Assembly: GCF_005405925.1 (NCBI RefSeq)
Contig: NZ_BJHV01000002.1
Location: forward strand, 1 to 64,000
Source: Streptomyces antimycoticus
GTDB lineage: Bacteria > Actinomycetota > Actinomycetes > Streptomycetales > Streptomycetaceae
Direction of reading: 5' to 3'
DNA length: 64,000 nucleotides
The position numbers and the translations under genes were made by a program. Positions within the stretch are counted from its first letter, which is position 1, and every line of letters begins with the position of its first letter. Shown here piece by piece: positions 33,828 to 42,427 of the stretch. The notes beneath the pieces were generated by a model that made no database searches, was not told the DNA's origin, and saw nothing but the letters and a program-made list of their open reading frames with translations.

Positions 33828-34349
33828 ATGCTCACTACCGTGATCGCTGCAGACAACTCAACCGATGCCACTGTCGCCGTCCCTGTCAGTGTGCGCGATC
33901 TCCTGCTCCGAGATCTGCCTGCGTGCACCTGGTCTGGGTCAGCCGCTCATCTGCGCCGGGTAGAACGGGAGCTGGCCCGCGCCGCGGTGGGCGAGGTGGA
34001 GTACCTGGCTGTGTGCACCCCTACCGATCTCCCGGTGGCAATCGGAGGTGTCGACTACCAGGTGTCCGAAGGAGCCGGCACCTTGTGGCAGCTCGCCGTG
34101 CTGCCCGCGCTTCAATCCTGCGGCTTGGGAACGCTGATGGTCCGTGCCGCCGAACAACGGATCAGGGAGCGAGGCTTGCGCAGGGCAGAACTCGCCGTGG
34201 AGGAGAACAACCGTCGCGCTCGCGCCCTGTACGAGCGCCTGGGCTATGTCGCGTACGGCTCCGCGCCGGATGCCTGGGAAGAGGAAGGACCTGACGGATT
34301 GATCCGCCGCCATGAAACGACATGCGTTCTTATGCGCATGGAACTTTGA
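33828..34349 (+). CDS. GNAT-family N-acetyltransferase
   Basis: Begins at ATG 33828 (MLTTVIAADNSTDATVAVPV) or 33798. The core is a GNAT fold: YLAVCTPTDLPVAIGGVDYQ, TLWQLAVLPALQSCGLGTLM (the acetyl-CoA pyrophosphate loop Q/R-x-x-G-x-G/A appears as QSCGLGTLM), then RRAELAVEENNRRARALYER, LGYVAYG. The N..A..LYE..GY pattern is the usual motif B end. The substrate is unknown; a resistance or small-molecule role is possible. It is the leftmost cargo gene of the 10-kb element. Confidence 0.8.
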   Translation: MLTTVIAADNSTDATVAVPVSVRDLLLRDLPACTWSGSAAHLRRVERELARAAVGEVEYLAVCTPTDLPVAIGGVDYQVSEGAGTLWQLAVLPALQSCGLGTLMVRAAEQRIRERGLRRAELAVEENNRRARALYERLGYVAYGSAPDAWEEEGPDGLIRRHETTCVLMRMEL

Positions 34350-34438
34350 GGCGGTCGCCGAGGGTGGGGCCCCGGGCCGGTGGCTTGATCGGTCGGTGAA
34401 TCTTGATCGCTGCCGAGCCTGCTGATTAGGTAGCTGGC

Positions 34439-34984
34439 ATGCCTGAGCTCGGACCCGTCGTCTGGCCACCTGCCCCGATCAGGACCGAGAGGCTCGTACT
34501 CCGTGGGCCTGAGGCCCGGGACCGTGCGGCGTTCATCGAGCTGCTGGCGTCGCCAGAGGTGCACACCTACCTCGGCGGCCCCCGGCCAAGTGACGAGCTT
34601 GAGCGCGAGATGCCCGGAGTGCCCGAGCGGTGGCCCGGGAGTTTTGTCGTTGATCTCGACGGGGCGATGATCGGCCAGATCCTGCTCAGGAGAGCACCGG
34701 AGCACCGTCGCCCGGCTGCCGAGGGGAAGGTCGATCTCGGCTACCTGTTCCTGCCACGGGCGTGGGGATTCGGGTACGCCGCCGAGGCGTGTGCGGCGGC
34801 ACTCGACTGGTTCGACAGCGTCCTTCCCAGCGAGCCGGTGGTGCTCACCACCCAGACCGCCAACGTCGGCTCGATGAGCCTCGCGGCAAAGCTGGGGTTC
34901 ACCGAGGTAGAACGGTTCCATGCCTGGGACGCCGAACAGTGGCTCGGCATGCGGTCCCCGGTCACGCCCTCTGATTGTTTGTAA
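34439..34984 (+). CDS. GNAT-family N-acetyltransferase (RimJ/RimL-like), 3' end altered by IS21
   Basis: A 181-aa protein. IRTERLVLRGPEARDRAAFI, SPEVHTYLGGPRP, FVVDLDGAMIGQI, LGYLFLPRAWGFGYAAEACA (acetyl-CoA loop RAWGFGYA) and NVGSMSLAAKLGFTEVERFH are RimJ/L-type features. The native stop can be rebuilt: the IS21 element sits at codons TCT GAT TG(A), so the original C-terminus was ...SPVTPSD; the present one is ...SPVTPSDCL using an IS-derived TAA. The change is minor, so the enzyme is probably still functional. Confidence 0.82.
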   Translation: MPELGPVVWPPAPIRTERLVLRGPEARDRAAFIELLASPEVHTYLGGPRPSDELEREMPGVPERWPGSFVVDLDGAMIGQILLRRAPEHRRPAAEGKVDLGYLFLPRAWGFGYAAEACAAALDWFDSVLPSEPVVLTTQTANVGSMSLAAKLGFTEVERFHAWDAEQWLGMRSPVTPSDCL

Positions 34985-35082
34985 GCACTTCTTTGGGCTC
35001 CACTGCACGGACCGAAAGTGGCTCCACGACGTAAGAAGTTGATCTGGCTCCACTTGAGGTAAAGCCGTGCAAGGCTCACGGG

Positions 35083-35928
35083 ATGGACTACGTGTTCGAC
35101 GCTCCGCCCATTGACCGGGAACTTCTTGACTTCGCTGTCCGCCTGGTCAGCCGTGCTGGGCAGATGTCCGTGAAGGGCTTCTTCGGTGACTGGCACAGCC
35201 GTCGCAAGGAGGACGGGAGCGAGGTCACCGAGGTCGACGAAGCGGTTGAGGAACTGATCAGGGCCGAGTTAGGCCGCCGTGCCCCGGAGGACGGGGTCTT
35301 CGGCGAGGAGGGAGGCGCGACCAGCGGAACATCCGGACGCCGATGGATCATCGACCCCATCAACGGCACGAGCTACTTCACCCGCAGGGTTCCGCTTTTC
35401 TCGAATGATCTCGCCTACGAAGACGAGCACGGCCCGGCCATCGGCTTGATCAACATGCCTCTGAGCCAGCAGATGATCGTGGCCGGGCGTGGTCTGGGGT
35501 GCTGGGTACTGCCTGACCCGGAGCCGGACCTGCAGTCGGGCTACCGTGCCCGGGTCACAGAACGGGCCAGCATCCGCGCAGCCAGGACCCAGATGCACAA
35601 CCCGGTCGGCTGGCCGGAGGAACTCCTTTCCACTCTCCACCGGCAGGTCTTCCTGCTGCCCTCGATGGGCGGCATCGTGGATCTGGTCACGGGCCGCGCC
35701 GATGCCGTGGTGATCGCCGGTCCGCCGATGGGTTACGAGGACGTGGCACCGATGCCCGTCATCGTCACGGAGGCAGGCGGCCGAGTGACCGACCTGAGCG
35801 GGACGTCCGTGCTGGAGGGCGACATGACGGTGCTGGCCACCAACGGTCGGCTCCACGACGCCTTCTTGCACCTGGTTTCGGGCTTGCCGCGCCGCCGTGA
35901 CCTGCACGCCCTCGACGATGGTGATTAG
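35083..35928 (+). CDS. Inositol-monophosphatase-family protein, IS21 passenger, active site altered
   Basis: A 281-aa protein. ELLDFAVRLVSRAGQMSVKG, SEVTEVDEAVEELIRAELGR, DGVFGEEGG and WIIDPINGTSYFTRRVPLFS follow the IMPase/HisN plan (usual motifs EE, DP(I/L)DGT and WD.AA). Two deviations are visible: the metal-binding DPIDGT is DPINGT (Asp to Asn), and the usual W-D-x-A-A near the end is YEDVAPMPVIVTEAGGRVTD. The first change may weaken or remove metal catalysis. It lies inside the IS21 ends with its own start, so it travels with the element. Confidence 0.75.
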   Translation: MDYVFDAPPIDRELLDFAVRLVSRAGQMSVKGFFGDWHSRRKEDGSEVTEVDEAVEELIRAELGRRAPEDGVFGEEGGATSGTSGRRWIIDPINGTSYFTRRVPLFSNDLAYEDEHGPAIGLINMPLSQQMIVAGRGLGCWVLPDPEPDLQSGYRARVTERASIRAARTQMHNPVGWPEELLSTLHRQVFLLPSMGGIVDLVTGRADAVVIAGPPMGYEDVAPMPVIVTEAGGRVTDLSGTSVLEGDMTVLATNGRLHDAFLHLVSGLPRRRDLHALDDGD

Positions 35929-36113
35929 TACGTCGGCCTGCGCTGCACCCATGGCTGGGGATGTTCGCGAGTACGCCGACCGGAAAGTCCGCGACGTGCC
36001 CTCTTTGGAGTGAATGCACTGGTCCGTCCGCCCGGCGACGGCAGGGTTTGTGTGTCGATCACGGTCATGTCGGAGGCCGTGTTGCTTGATCACGGTCGTG
36101 TCGGGAGGCCGGG

Positions 36114-37748
36114 ATGGGTTTGTCGCGGGCGGAGTTGTTCGCTGCGATCCGGAGGGACAAGCGTCTTGATCCGGAGCTGTCGCAGCGGGCTCTGGCGGAG
36201 AAGTACGGGGTGCATCGCAGGACGGTGCGGCAGGCTCTGCTGTCTGCGGTTCCGCCGCCGCGGAAGAAGCCGCCGCCGCGGGCTGCGGTCCTGGACCCGG
36301 CCAAGCCGTGGATCGACGCGATGCTGCGGGAAGACGCGAACGCGCCGCGCAAGCAGAAGCACACTGCACGCCGGATCTACCAGCGTCTTGCCCATGAGTA
36401 CGACTTCGACCTGGTGTCCTATTCCACGGTCTGCGATTACGTGCTGGCCAGGCGCCCGCAGATCGAGGCCGAGGTGCTGGAGGGCCGCCGGCACCTGACG
36501 GGGATGGTTCCGCAGGTTCATCTGCCCGGCGAGGAAGCCGAGGTCGACTTCGCCGATGTCTGGGTCCGCCTGGCGGGCCAGGTCGTCAAGTGCCACCTGT
36601 TCACACTGCGGCTGTCGTACTCCGGCAAGGCCGTCCACCGCGTCTATGCCTCGCAGGCCCAGGAATCCTTCATGGAAGGGCATGTCGAAGCGTTCAACAT
36701 CCTGGGCGGAGTGCCGACCCGGCACATCCGCTACGACAACCTCAAGCCAGCGGTGAACCGTATCTGCACCGGCCGCAGCCGCATCGAGTCCGAGCGGTGG
36801 GTGTCCTTCCGGGCCCACTACGGCTTCGACGCTTTCTACTGCGTTCCCGGCGAGGACGGCGCCCACGAGAAGGGCGGGGTCGAGCACGAGGGCGGCCGTT
36901 TCCGCCGCACCCACCTGGTCCCGGTTCCCGAGGTTGCCACGCTGGAAGAGCTGAACGCGAAGATCGCCGAGATCGACGCGGCCGAGGACGAACGGATCCT
37001 CGCGGGGAGGCTGACCACCGTCGGCTTCAACTTCTTCACCGAGGCCGACCAGCTGACGCCGCTGCCGTTGGAGGAGTTCGAGTGCGGCATCACGCTGACG
37101 CCGAAGGTTGACCGCAGCAGCCGGATCACCGTGAGGCAGTGCCACTACTCGGTGCCGGCCCGCTTCATCGGCCAGAACGTGCGCGTGCTGCTGCGGGGCA
37201 ACGAACTCCTCGTCTTCGAACGGCGGGAGATCGTCGCCCGCCACCCGCGGCTGACCCGCAGGGGCGACTTCCGCGACGAACTCGACCACTACCTGGAGAT
37301 CCTGCTGACCAAGCCCGGAGCAATGGCCGGCTCGACCGCGCTAGTCACCGCCCGGCAGAACGGCTCGTTCACCGAGGTCCACGAAGCGTTCTGGGCCGCG
37401 GCCCGGACCGCCCACGGGGACGCGGCCGGGACACGGGCCCTGATCGAGGTCCTGCTGCTGCACCGCCGAATGCCCGCTGACGTTGTCGAGCAGGGCATGG
37501 CCGCCGCGATCCGGGCGGGCACCACCAGCGCGGACGTCGTCGCCGTCGAGGCGCGCAGGGCCGCCGCGCTGGCTCCGCCCCCAGCCGACGACCTGGACGA
37601 CGAGGGCGACCCTCCGCCCTGGGCCGAGCCAAGCGGCGTGGTGTCGCTGACAGCCCGCCGGGCTCAGCTGCCCGAGGACAGACGGCCGCTGCCGGACGTC
37701 GCCCACTACGACCAGTTGCTGTCACGTCAACCGAAAGGCACCGCATGA
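36114..37748 (+). CDS. istA: IS21-family transposase IstA
   Basis: A 544-aa protein. The N-terminal HTH is RRDKRLDPELSQRALAEKYG-VHRRTVRQAL; the DDE core has EEAEVDFADVWVRLAGQ (first D), TRHIRYDNLKPAVNRI (second D, IRYDNL) and GAHEKGGVEHEGGRFRRTHL (E). The C-terminal part has CHYSVPARFIGQNVRVLLRG. It appears full length and intact. The upstream 185 bases (35929-36113) carry no gene. Confidence 0.93.
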   Translation: MGLSRAELFAAIRRDKRLDPELSQRALAEKYGVHRRTVRQALLSAVPPPRKKPPPRAAVLDPAKPWIDAMLREDANAPRKQKHTARRIYQRLAHEYDFDLVSYSTVCDYVLARRPQIEAEVLEGRRHLTGMVPQVHLPGEEAEVDFADVWVRLAGQVVKCHLFTLRLSYSGKAVHRVYASQAQESFMEGHVEAFNILGGVPTRHIRYDNLKPAVNRICTGRSRIESERWVSFRAHYGFDAFYCVPGEDGAHEKGGVEHEGGRFRRTHLVPVPEVATLEELNAKIAEIDAAEDERILAGRLTTVGFNFFTEADQLTPLPLEEFECGITLTPKVDRSSRITVRQCHYSVPARFIGQNVRVLLRGNELLVFERREIVARHPRLTRRGDFRDELDHYLEILLTKPGAMAGSTALVTARQNGSFTEVHEAFWAAARTAHGDAAGTRALIEVLLLHRRMPADVVEQGMAAAIRAGTTSADVVAVEARRAAALAPPPADDLDDEGDPPPWAEPSGVVSLTARRAQLPEDRRPLPDVAHYDQLLSRQPKGTA

Positions 37749-38557
37749 GCACGACCGAGACCACGGCCACGCAAATCCCCTCACCCCGCCGGGACATGGG
37801 CCCGGAAGAGGCCGTGGACACGGCCATCGACGAGGCATGCCGGGCCCTGCACCTGCCGACGATCCGCCGTCGGGTCCAGGAGATGGCCGGCGCGGCGATG
37901 CGCCAGCGGTCCAGCTACAAGGACTTCCTTGCCGACCTGCTGGAGGCCGAGTGCGCCGAACGCGAGGAACGGCGCAAGCAGCGACTGGTCCGGGACGCCA
38001 GCTTCCCCCGGCCCAAGCGCCTGGAGGACTTCGACTTCGAGGAGAATCCGAATGTCACACCGGAACTTGTCGGCATTCTGTCCGACCCGACCTGGGTCAA
38101 AGCGGGACAGCCGCTCTGTCTGATCGGCGACTCCGGCACCGGGAAGTCCCACCTGCTGATCGGGATCGGCACGGCGATGGCCGAGGCTGGGCTCAGGGTC
38201 CGCTACACGACCACGGTCAACCTGGTCAACGAGCTCGCGGAGGCCGCGGACGAGAAGAAGCTGACCCGCCTCATCGCCCGTTACGGCCGCGTTGACCTGC
38301 TCTGTCTGGACGAGTTCGGCTATCTCGACCTGGACAAGGCCGGCGCCAAGCTGCTGTTCCAGATCTTCACCGAGCGCGAAGAGAGGCGGGCCATCGCGAT
38401 CGCGTCGAACGCCCCGTTCTCGGAGTGGAAGCAGACCTTCACCGATCCCCGTCTCTGCACGGCGATCGTCGACCGGGTCACCTTCAACGCGCACATCGTC
38501 GAGACCGGAACCCAGTCCTACCGCTTCGCTCAAAGCCAGCGGAAGCGCCGCCGCTGA
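37745..38557 (+). CDS. istB: IS21-family helper ATPase IstB
   Basis: A 270-aa AAA+ protein, start overlapping the istA stop (ATGA). An IstB-like N-terminus (AGAAMRQRSSYKDFLADLLE), Walker A IGDSGTGKSHLLIGIG, Walker B DLLCLDEFGYLD and sensor I AIAIASNAPFSEW are all visible. It acts with IstA in target selection. Confidence 0.93.
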   Translation: MSTTETTATQIPSPRRDMGPEEAVDTAIDEACRALHLPTIRRRVQEMAGAAMRQRSSYKDFLADLLEAECAEREERRKQRLVRDASFPRPKRLEDFDFEENPNVTPELVGILSDPTWVKAGQPLCLIGDSGTGKSHLLIGIGTAMAEAGLRVRYTTTVNLVNELAEAADEKKLTRLIARYGRVDLLCLDEFGYLDLDKAGAKLLFQIFTEREERRAIAIASNAPFSEWKQTFTDPRLCTAIVDRVTFNAHIVETGTQSYRFAQSQRKRRR

Positions 38558-39603
38558 CCTCCTCGAACAACTGCGGCCGGCCTCCGTGACGGGAGGTCGG
38601 CCGCAGCCGTTTCGGGCCCGGCCGTCAAGTCCCAGTGCCGACCGCGCACCATCGCCCGTTCTCGTCCAGCCGCCGCGGCCACTGGGCGGTCCGCGACCTG
38701 AGTCGAGTCGGGTCGGCAACCCTCCACGCACCTGTCGGGGGCGCGCTGATGGAGGTCCACCGAGGCTTCAAAACTACCGTCAACACCCCCCACCCCGGCC
38801 AGCGGAACCACCCGATCGAAGTGGGGCCAAATCACCTTGCTACACCGGCGTGAATCACACCAGTACACGCCCCCTCCACCCCGGCAGTGGAGCCAAAACA
38901 GCTCCGTGCAGTGGAGCCAAAACAAGTGCTTACAGACACTCTGATTGAGACTGTGCCCGGCGGGGGCGTCGTAGACCAGGCTGTACCGCCAGAACAGGCG
39001 ACGCCGGATCCGGGCGCCGGGCAGTTCCTGCGCGGCCGCAGCCCGGATGTCCCCCAGAGTCTCCTGCGGAGGGGTGGTGGGCGCCGTCATGTGCAAGGGC
39101 AGCGCGGCGGCGCGGGCCGGATGCTTGACGAGCCCCATGACCGGATTCAAGAGCAGGGCCAGCAGGGAGACGAGCAGATCGACGCGTCCTGCCTCCCGAT
39201 AGCAGCCGACGACCACAAGACGCCCGCCCGGAGCGAGACAGCCGCGCAGTTCCCGCAGGGTGGCTACCAGCGGCAGGTGATGCAGGACGGCGACCAGAGT
39301 GACGGCGTCGAAGCGCCGGTGCGGGTCGCGCCCGGCGAAGTCGGCTTCCACGATGGTGACCGCCGGGTCGTCGGCGAAGCGCTTCGCCGACGCGCGGGCC
39401 ATCCCGGGGTCGGGTTCAAGCCCGGTGACGGTGACCGCCCGACGACGCAGAAGTGCGGCAAGATTCCCCGCACCGCACCCGATGTCGAGGACGTGGCGGG
39501 CCTTGGACGCAGCCACCCGGCCGGCGATCCAGGGGCCGTAATGGTCGTTGTGGCTCCATGGGTGCCGCTGATTGAAACGGTGGAGGTAGGAAAGCAACGC
39601 CAT
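38530..39603 (-). CDS. Class I methyltransferase, C-terminus extended by IS21 insertion
   Basis: ATG at 39603. SAM-binding motif I HVLDIGCGAGNLAALLRRRA, acidic GLEPDPGMARASAKRF, and FDAVTLVAVLHHLPLVATLR, CLAPGGRLVVVGCYREAGRV are classical. Coding sense from the native gene ends with FWRYSLVYDAPAGHSLNQ. Beyond that the frame enters the IS21 right end (SVCKHLFWLHC...) and goes on antisense to istB until 38530, adding about 130 junk residues. Removing the IS predicts a native end ...SLNQRA overlapping the convergent GNAT stop. The enzymatic domain is complete. Confidence 0.75.
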   Translation of the reverse strand: MALLSYLHRFNQRHPWSHNDHYGPWIAGRVAASKARHVLDIGCGAGNLAALLRRRAVTVTGLEPDPGMARASAKRFADDPAVTIVEADFAGRDPHRRFDAVTLVAVLHHLPLVATLRELRGCLAPGGRLVVVGCYREAGRVDLLVSLLALLLNPVMGLVKHPARAAALPLHMTAPTTPPQETLGDIRAAAAQELPGARIRRRLFWRYSLVYDAPAGHSLNQSVCKHLFWLHCTELFWLHCRGGGGVYWCDSRRCSKVIWPHFDRVVPLAGVGGVDGSFEASVDLHQRAPDRCVEGCRPDSTQVADRPVAAAAGRERAMVRGRHWDLTAGPETAAADLPSRRPAAVVRGGQRRRFRWL

Positions 39604-39662
39604 GGCGTCACAGTAGACAGAACGGCGCCTCGCCGGGCGCCCCGGCACCGACGTGCGGGCGA

Positions 39663-42101
39663 TCATCGGCGAGCGACCTCCGCTGCGTAGGCGGTTCTGA
39701 CAGCTCCTGCGGCCCATCGTTCGGCAGCGAACGGGCTGATGCCGAGAAGGCGCTGAAGGACGGCCGGCGGCACCTGGACGCAGAGATCGAGCAGGGCCGC
39801 GCAACGTCCGGCTTCGGAGGGGAGGCCGATGTTGCGGAGCCGGGCGGCGAGTCGACTGCTGGACAGCGGCTTGCCTGGCTGCTGGGTCGGGAACAACCAG
39901 GGTGCGTTGAGCTCGTTGGACATCACCATGTGCTCCTGATTGCGCGCGATGTCGACGAGCTGCAGGACGAGGTTGTCCAGGGGCGGCGGCAGCCGCAGCG
40001 GGGTCTTGTTGATCTGCAAGGCGACCCCGTGGTCGTCATGGTGAACGTGGGCGGTGGTCAGGCGGCAGATCCTGGCGGGGGTCTGTCCGTAGAGAAGGAC
40101 CATGAGCCCGGCGACGCGGTCCCGGGTCTCGAATGAGTCGTCGTTGAGCAGGCGGCGGGCGATGATCCAGCGCTCATCCGCGTCGAGAGGCCGGTGGAAG
40201 ATCCGTCGGGGCCGGGCGGGGATGCTTATGCCGGAGGCGAAGTTGCTGCGAACGGCCCAGGTGACGAAGGGTTTCGCGCTGTAGGGGCCCTGGTTGTTCT
40301 CGGAGGTGAGCCAGAGGTCGATGAGCGGCTGTCGGCAGGTCGCCAGGGTGGCGTTGTGCTCTTTGAGCCAGCTCAGGAAGACGATGGCCTTGGTGATGTA
40401 GACCTGGGTGATGTCTGCGGTCGAGGCGGAGATCGGCTTGCCGCGGGCCCGTCGACGGATGCGGGCAATGCGGTCCCAGCGGGCAAAGGCGGTGATCAGA
40501 CGGCGATCGTCGGGGTCCTCCAGGGCGGCGGTCTTGTGCTCGATCCACCGTTCCAGCCGGGCCAGGTACTCATCGCGGACGGGCAGGATGCCAGCCGAGA
40601 CCAGAACGGAGCGGAAGTAGTCGACGGCCAAGTCCTTCGGACCGGTCATGCGGGCGTCGAGGGCCTCGTGGGTGAGCTCGCAGGTTCCAGCACCGAGGTC
40701 TGTAATCAGCTTGTTCGCTGTAGGGGACTCCCGCAGGTAGAGCAGTGTGCGGCGGGGGTTGAAGTCCAGGAGGGCCGAGGCGACCTTCTCCAACTCGGGT
40801 CGGGCCTTGCCGTCCGGGGGTGTCAGCAGCGTGCGTAGGTGGCGTTCGCCGGCGCATCGGTGGCAGAGACCGTAGTGGAAGAGCCTCTCGACGGTGCTGC
40901 AGTTCTGGCAGGGCTTGCGGGCTTCGGGGGCGACCTTCCAGCAGTTCTCGCAGAACGGTCCGCGCTCGGTCCGGGCGACCACTCGGGAGGGGCGTCCGCA
41001 GTCGGTGCAGGGCTCCAGTTTCGTGAGGCAGGCCCGGCATCGCGGGGTGCCGGCGGCGCTGTGGAAGCACGGACGCGTCTTGCCGCACGCGGAGCACTGC
41101 ATGGTGGGCGGCTTCCGGCAGGTGGCGCAGAGCGGCCCCTGATCGGTGCGGACGGAGACCGCCCGGTCTCGGCCGCAGCGAACGCACCGCTCCTGGCAGG
41201 CTGCCTCCTGGTCGCGGCAGCCGGTGCAGAACGGGGAGCCGTCGGTGTCCCTGCCCGCGACGGGTCGGGTCCGTCCGCAGCGCTTGCAGGGCTCGGCCGT
41301 TGAGCGGTTGTAGCAGGTGCCGCAGACGCGGAGTCGCTTGATCGAGTGGCTCAGCCGGACCGCCCGGCCGCAGTGCGGGCATGCTGGGACGGGGACGTCG
41401 CGGGCGCCGGCCTGGTGGAGTCGCTCGGCGAGCAGGAGGGTGCGGGGGCCGTAGTGGTGGGCACGCCCGGCGAGCAAGCCGGGCTGGTTCTGGAGGTCCC
41501 AGAGCAAGCGGCGAGTGATCGAGGCGTTGTGGCCGGCGACATTGGCGATCAGGGGCCGGAGCACGGCGTCGTCGAGTCCGAAGTTGAGTCTGTGCAGGTA
41601 GCTGAGCAGGTCGGTGGCGGGGTCCTCGGTGCACTCGGCCTTGTAGCAGAGTCGGCAGACCTCGCGACCAGCGCGGTCGCGCCCGTAGGGCGGGGTGCCA
41701 CCGTTCCCGCAGACCTCGCATGCCCCGGCGGTCCAGCCGGTTCTCTTGCTGTGGCCACGGCCGCACGGTGAGCAGAGCCGCTGTCCCGAGCCGTCGGTGT
41801 TCGTCAGCGGTCGCAGCTTCCCGCAACGCGAGCAGGGCGGCCGGACGACGTGGGCGGCGCCGAGTTCGACCAGAGCGCGGATGAGGCGTTCGACGGAGGC
41901 CGGGCCTTCGGCCCGGCCCGAGATCAGCAGGGTGGGGTCGTCGTCCAGGGCCTGCGCGAGACGGACCGCAGCGGGCTTGGAGCTGACGGCCCGGCCGATG
42001 GCCGTGCGGACGCTCTCCATCGGCAGGCCCGAGTCGACGGCGGCCACCAGGTCACCGATCACCCCGTAAGGGTCGGACGCGGTTCGGGAGACAGCGGTCA
42101 T
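39663..42101 (-). CDS. Large zinc-ribbon recombinase-like protein (812 aa)
   Basis: ATG at 42101, overlapping the HTH gene stop (ATGA). Residues about 90-430 hold a long series of CxxC pairs (CSRCGKLRPLT..., CEVCGNGG, CPHCGRAVR, CKRCGRTRPV, CVRCGRDRAV, CSACGKTRPC, CTDCGRPSRV, CQNCSTVERL, CHRCAGERH), each like a zinc ribbon. Residues about 480-812 have a tyrosine-recombinase-like plan (core-binding region with ITKAIVFLSWLKEHNATLAT, then RVAGLMVLLYGQTPARICRL, RLAARLRNIGLPSEAGRCAA, LQRLLGISPFAAERWAAG) but no H-x-x-R box or clear catalytic Tyr. It probably acts with the active recombinase as a DNA-binding or structural partner. I know no characterised homologue. Confidence 0.7.
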   Translation of the reverse strand: MTAVSRTASDPYGVIGDLVAAVDSGLPMESVRTAIGRAVSSKPAAVRLAQALDDDPTLLISGRAEGPASVERLIRALVELGAAHVVRPPCSRCGKLRPLTNTDGSGQRLCSPCGRGHSKRTGWTAGACEVCGNGGTPPYGRDRAGREVCRLCYKAECTEDPATDLLSYLHRLNFGLDDAVLRPLIANVAGHNASITRRLLWDLQNQPGLLAGRAHHYGPRTLLLAERLHQAGARDVPVPACPHCGRAVRLSHSIKRLRVCGTCYNRSTAEPCKRCGRTRPVAGRDTDGSPFCTGCRDQEAACQERCVRCGRDRAVSVRTDQGPLCATCRKPPTMQCSACGKTRPCFHSAAGTPRCRACLTKLEPCTDCGRPSRVVARTERGPFCENCWKVAPEARKPCQNCSTVERLFHYGLCHRCAGERHLRTLLTPPDGKARPELEKVASALLDFNPRRTLLYLRESPTANKLITDLGAGTCELTHEALDARMTGPKDLAVDYFRSVLVSAGILPVRDEYLARLERWIEHKTAALEDPDDRRLITAFARWDRIARIRRRARGKPISASTADITQVYITKAIVFLSWLKEHNATLATCRQPLIDLWLTSENNQGPYSAKPFVTWAVRSNFASGISIPARPRRIFHRPLDADERWIIARRLLNDDSFETRDRVAGLMVLLYGQTPARICRLTTAHVHHDDHGVALQINKTPLRLPPPLDNLVLQLVDIARNQEHMVMSNELNAPWLFPTQQPGKPLSSSRLAARLRNIGLPSEAGRCAALLDLCVQVPPAVLQRLLGISPFAAERWAAGAVRTAYAAEVARR

Positions 42102-42427
42102 GAGGGTCGGGCGATCCGGGCCCGCTTGGGGCGGAAGTCGCCGACGCCGGGGGTCTCGGTGCCGTCGGCGGCCTTCTTTGCCCGCGGCCTGCCGGCGGCG
42201 ACCGGTTCGATCAGGTCGTCCATCGAGCAGTCGAGGATGTCCAGCAGGGCCATCAGCACTTTGAGGTTGAGCCGTTCCGGGGTCTCGACCACGAGCCGGT
42301 AGATCTGGCTGGGAGACAGGTCGATGCCCCGTTCGGCCAGCAGGGGCCGCAGGTCGGTGGTGGAGAACATGCCCTTGGTGGCCATGACCTCGCGCAGATG
42401 CCACCGGTAGTCGAGCTTGGCCGTCAT
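42098..42427 (-). CDS. XRE/Cro-type helix-turn-helix protein of the recombinase operon
   Basis: A 109-aa protein, overlapping both neighbours (ATGA at each end). WHLREVMATKGMFSTTDLRP, LLAERGIDLSPSQIYRLVVE and LNLKVLMALLDILDCSMDDL form a Cro-like HTH; the C-terminus is basic (AAGRPRAKKAADG). It could repress the operon or act as an excision/directionality factor. The palindrome-like GCATCTAATGC just upstream of the recombinase gene is a possible operator. Confidence 0.8.
   Translation of the reverse strand: MTAKLDYRWHLREVMATKGMFSTTDLRPLLAERGIDLSPSQIYRLVVETPERLNLKVLMALLDILDCSMDDLIEPVAAGRPRAKKAADGTETPGVGDFRPKRARIARPS

Larger units (their letters stand above)
34978..38939. mobile_element. IS21-family element with a passenger gene
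   Basis: About 3.96 kb. The ends share GTAAGCACTT(C/G)TTT and GGCTCCACTGCACGG in inverted orientation (34981 rightwards, 38933 leftwards). Internal TGGCTCCAC-type repeats follow at both ends (35019 and 35045 on the left; near 38890 and 38825 on the right, the last as TGGCCCCAC), as is usual for IS21 transposase-binding sites. An 8-bp direct repeat TCTGATTG flanks it (34970-34977, 38940-38947). It encodes IstA and IstB with an ATGA overlap plus an inositol-monophosphatase-like gene between the left end and istA. Confidence 0.85.
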
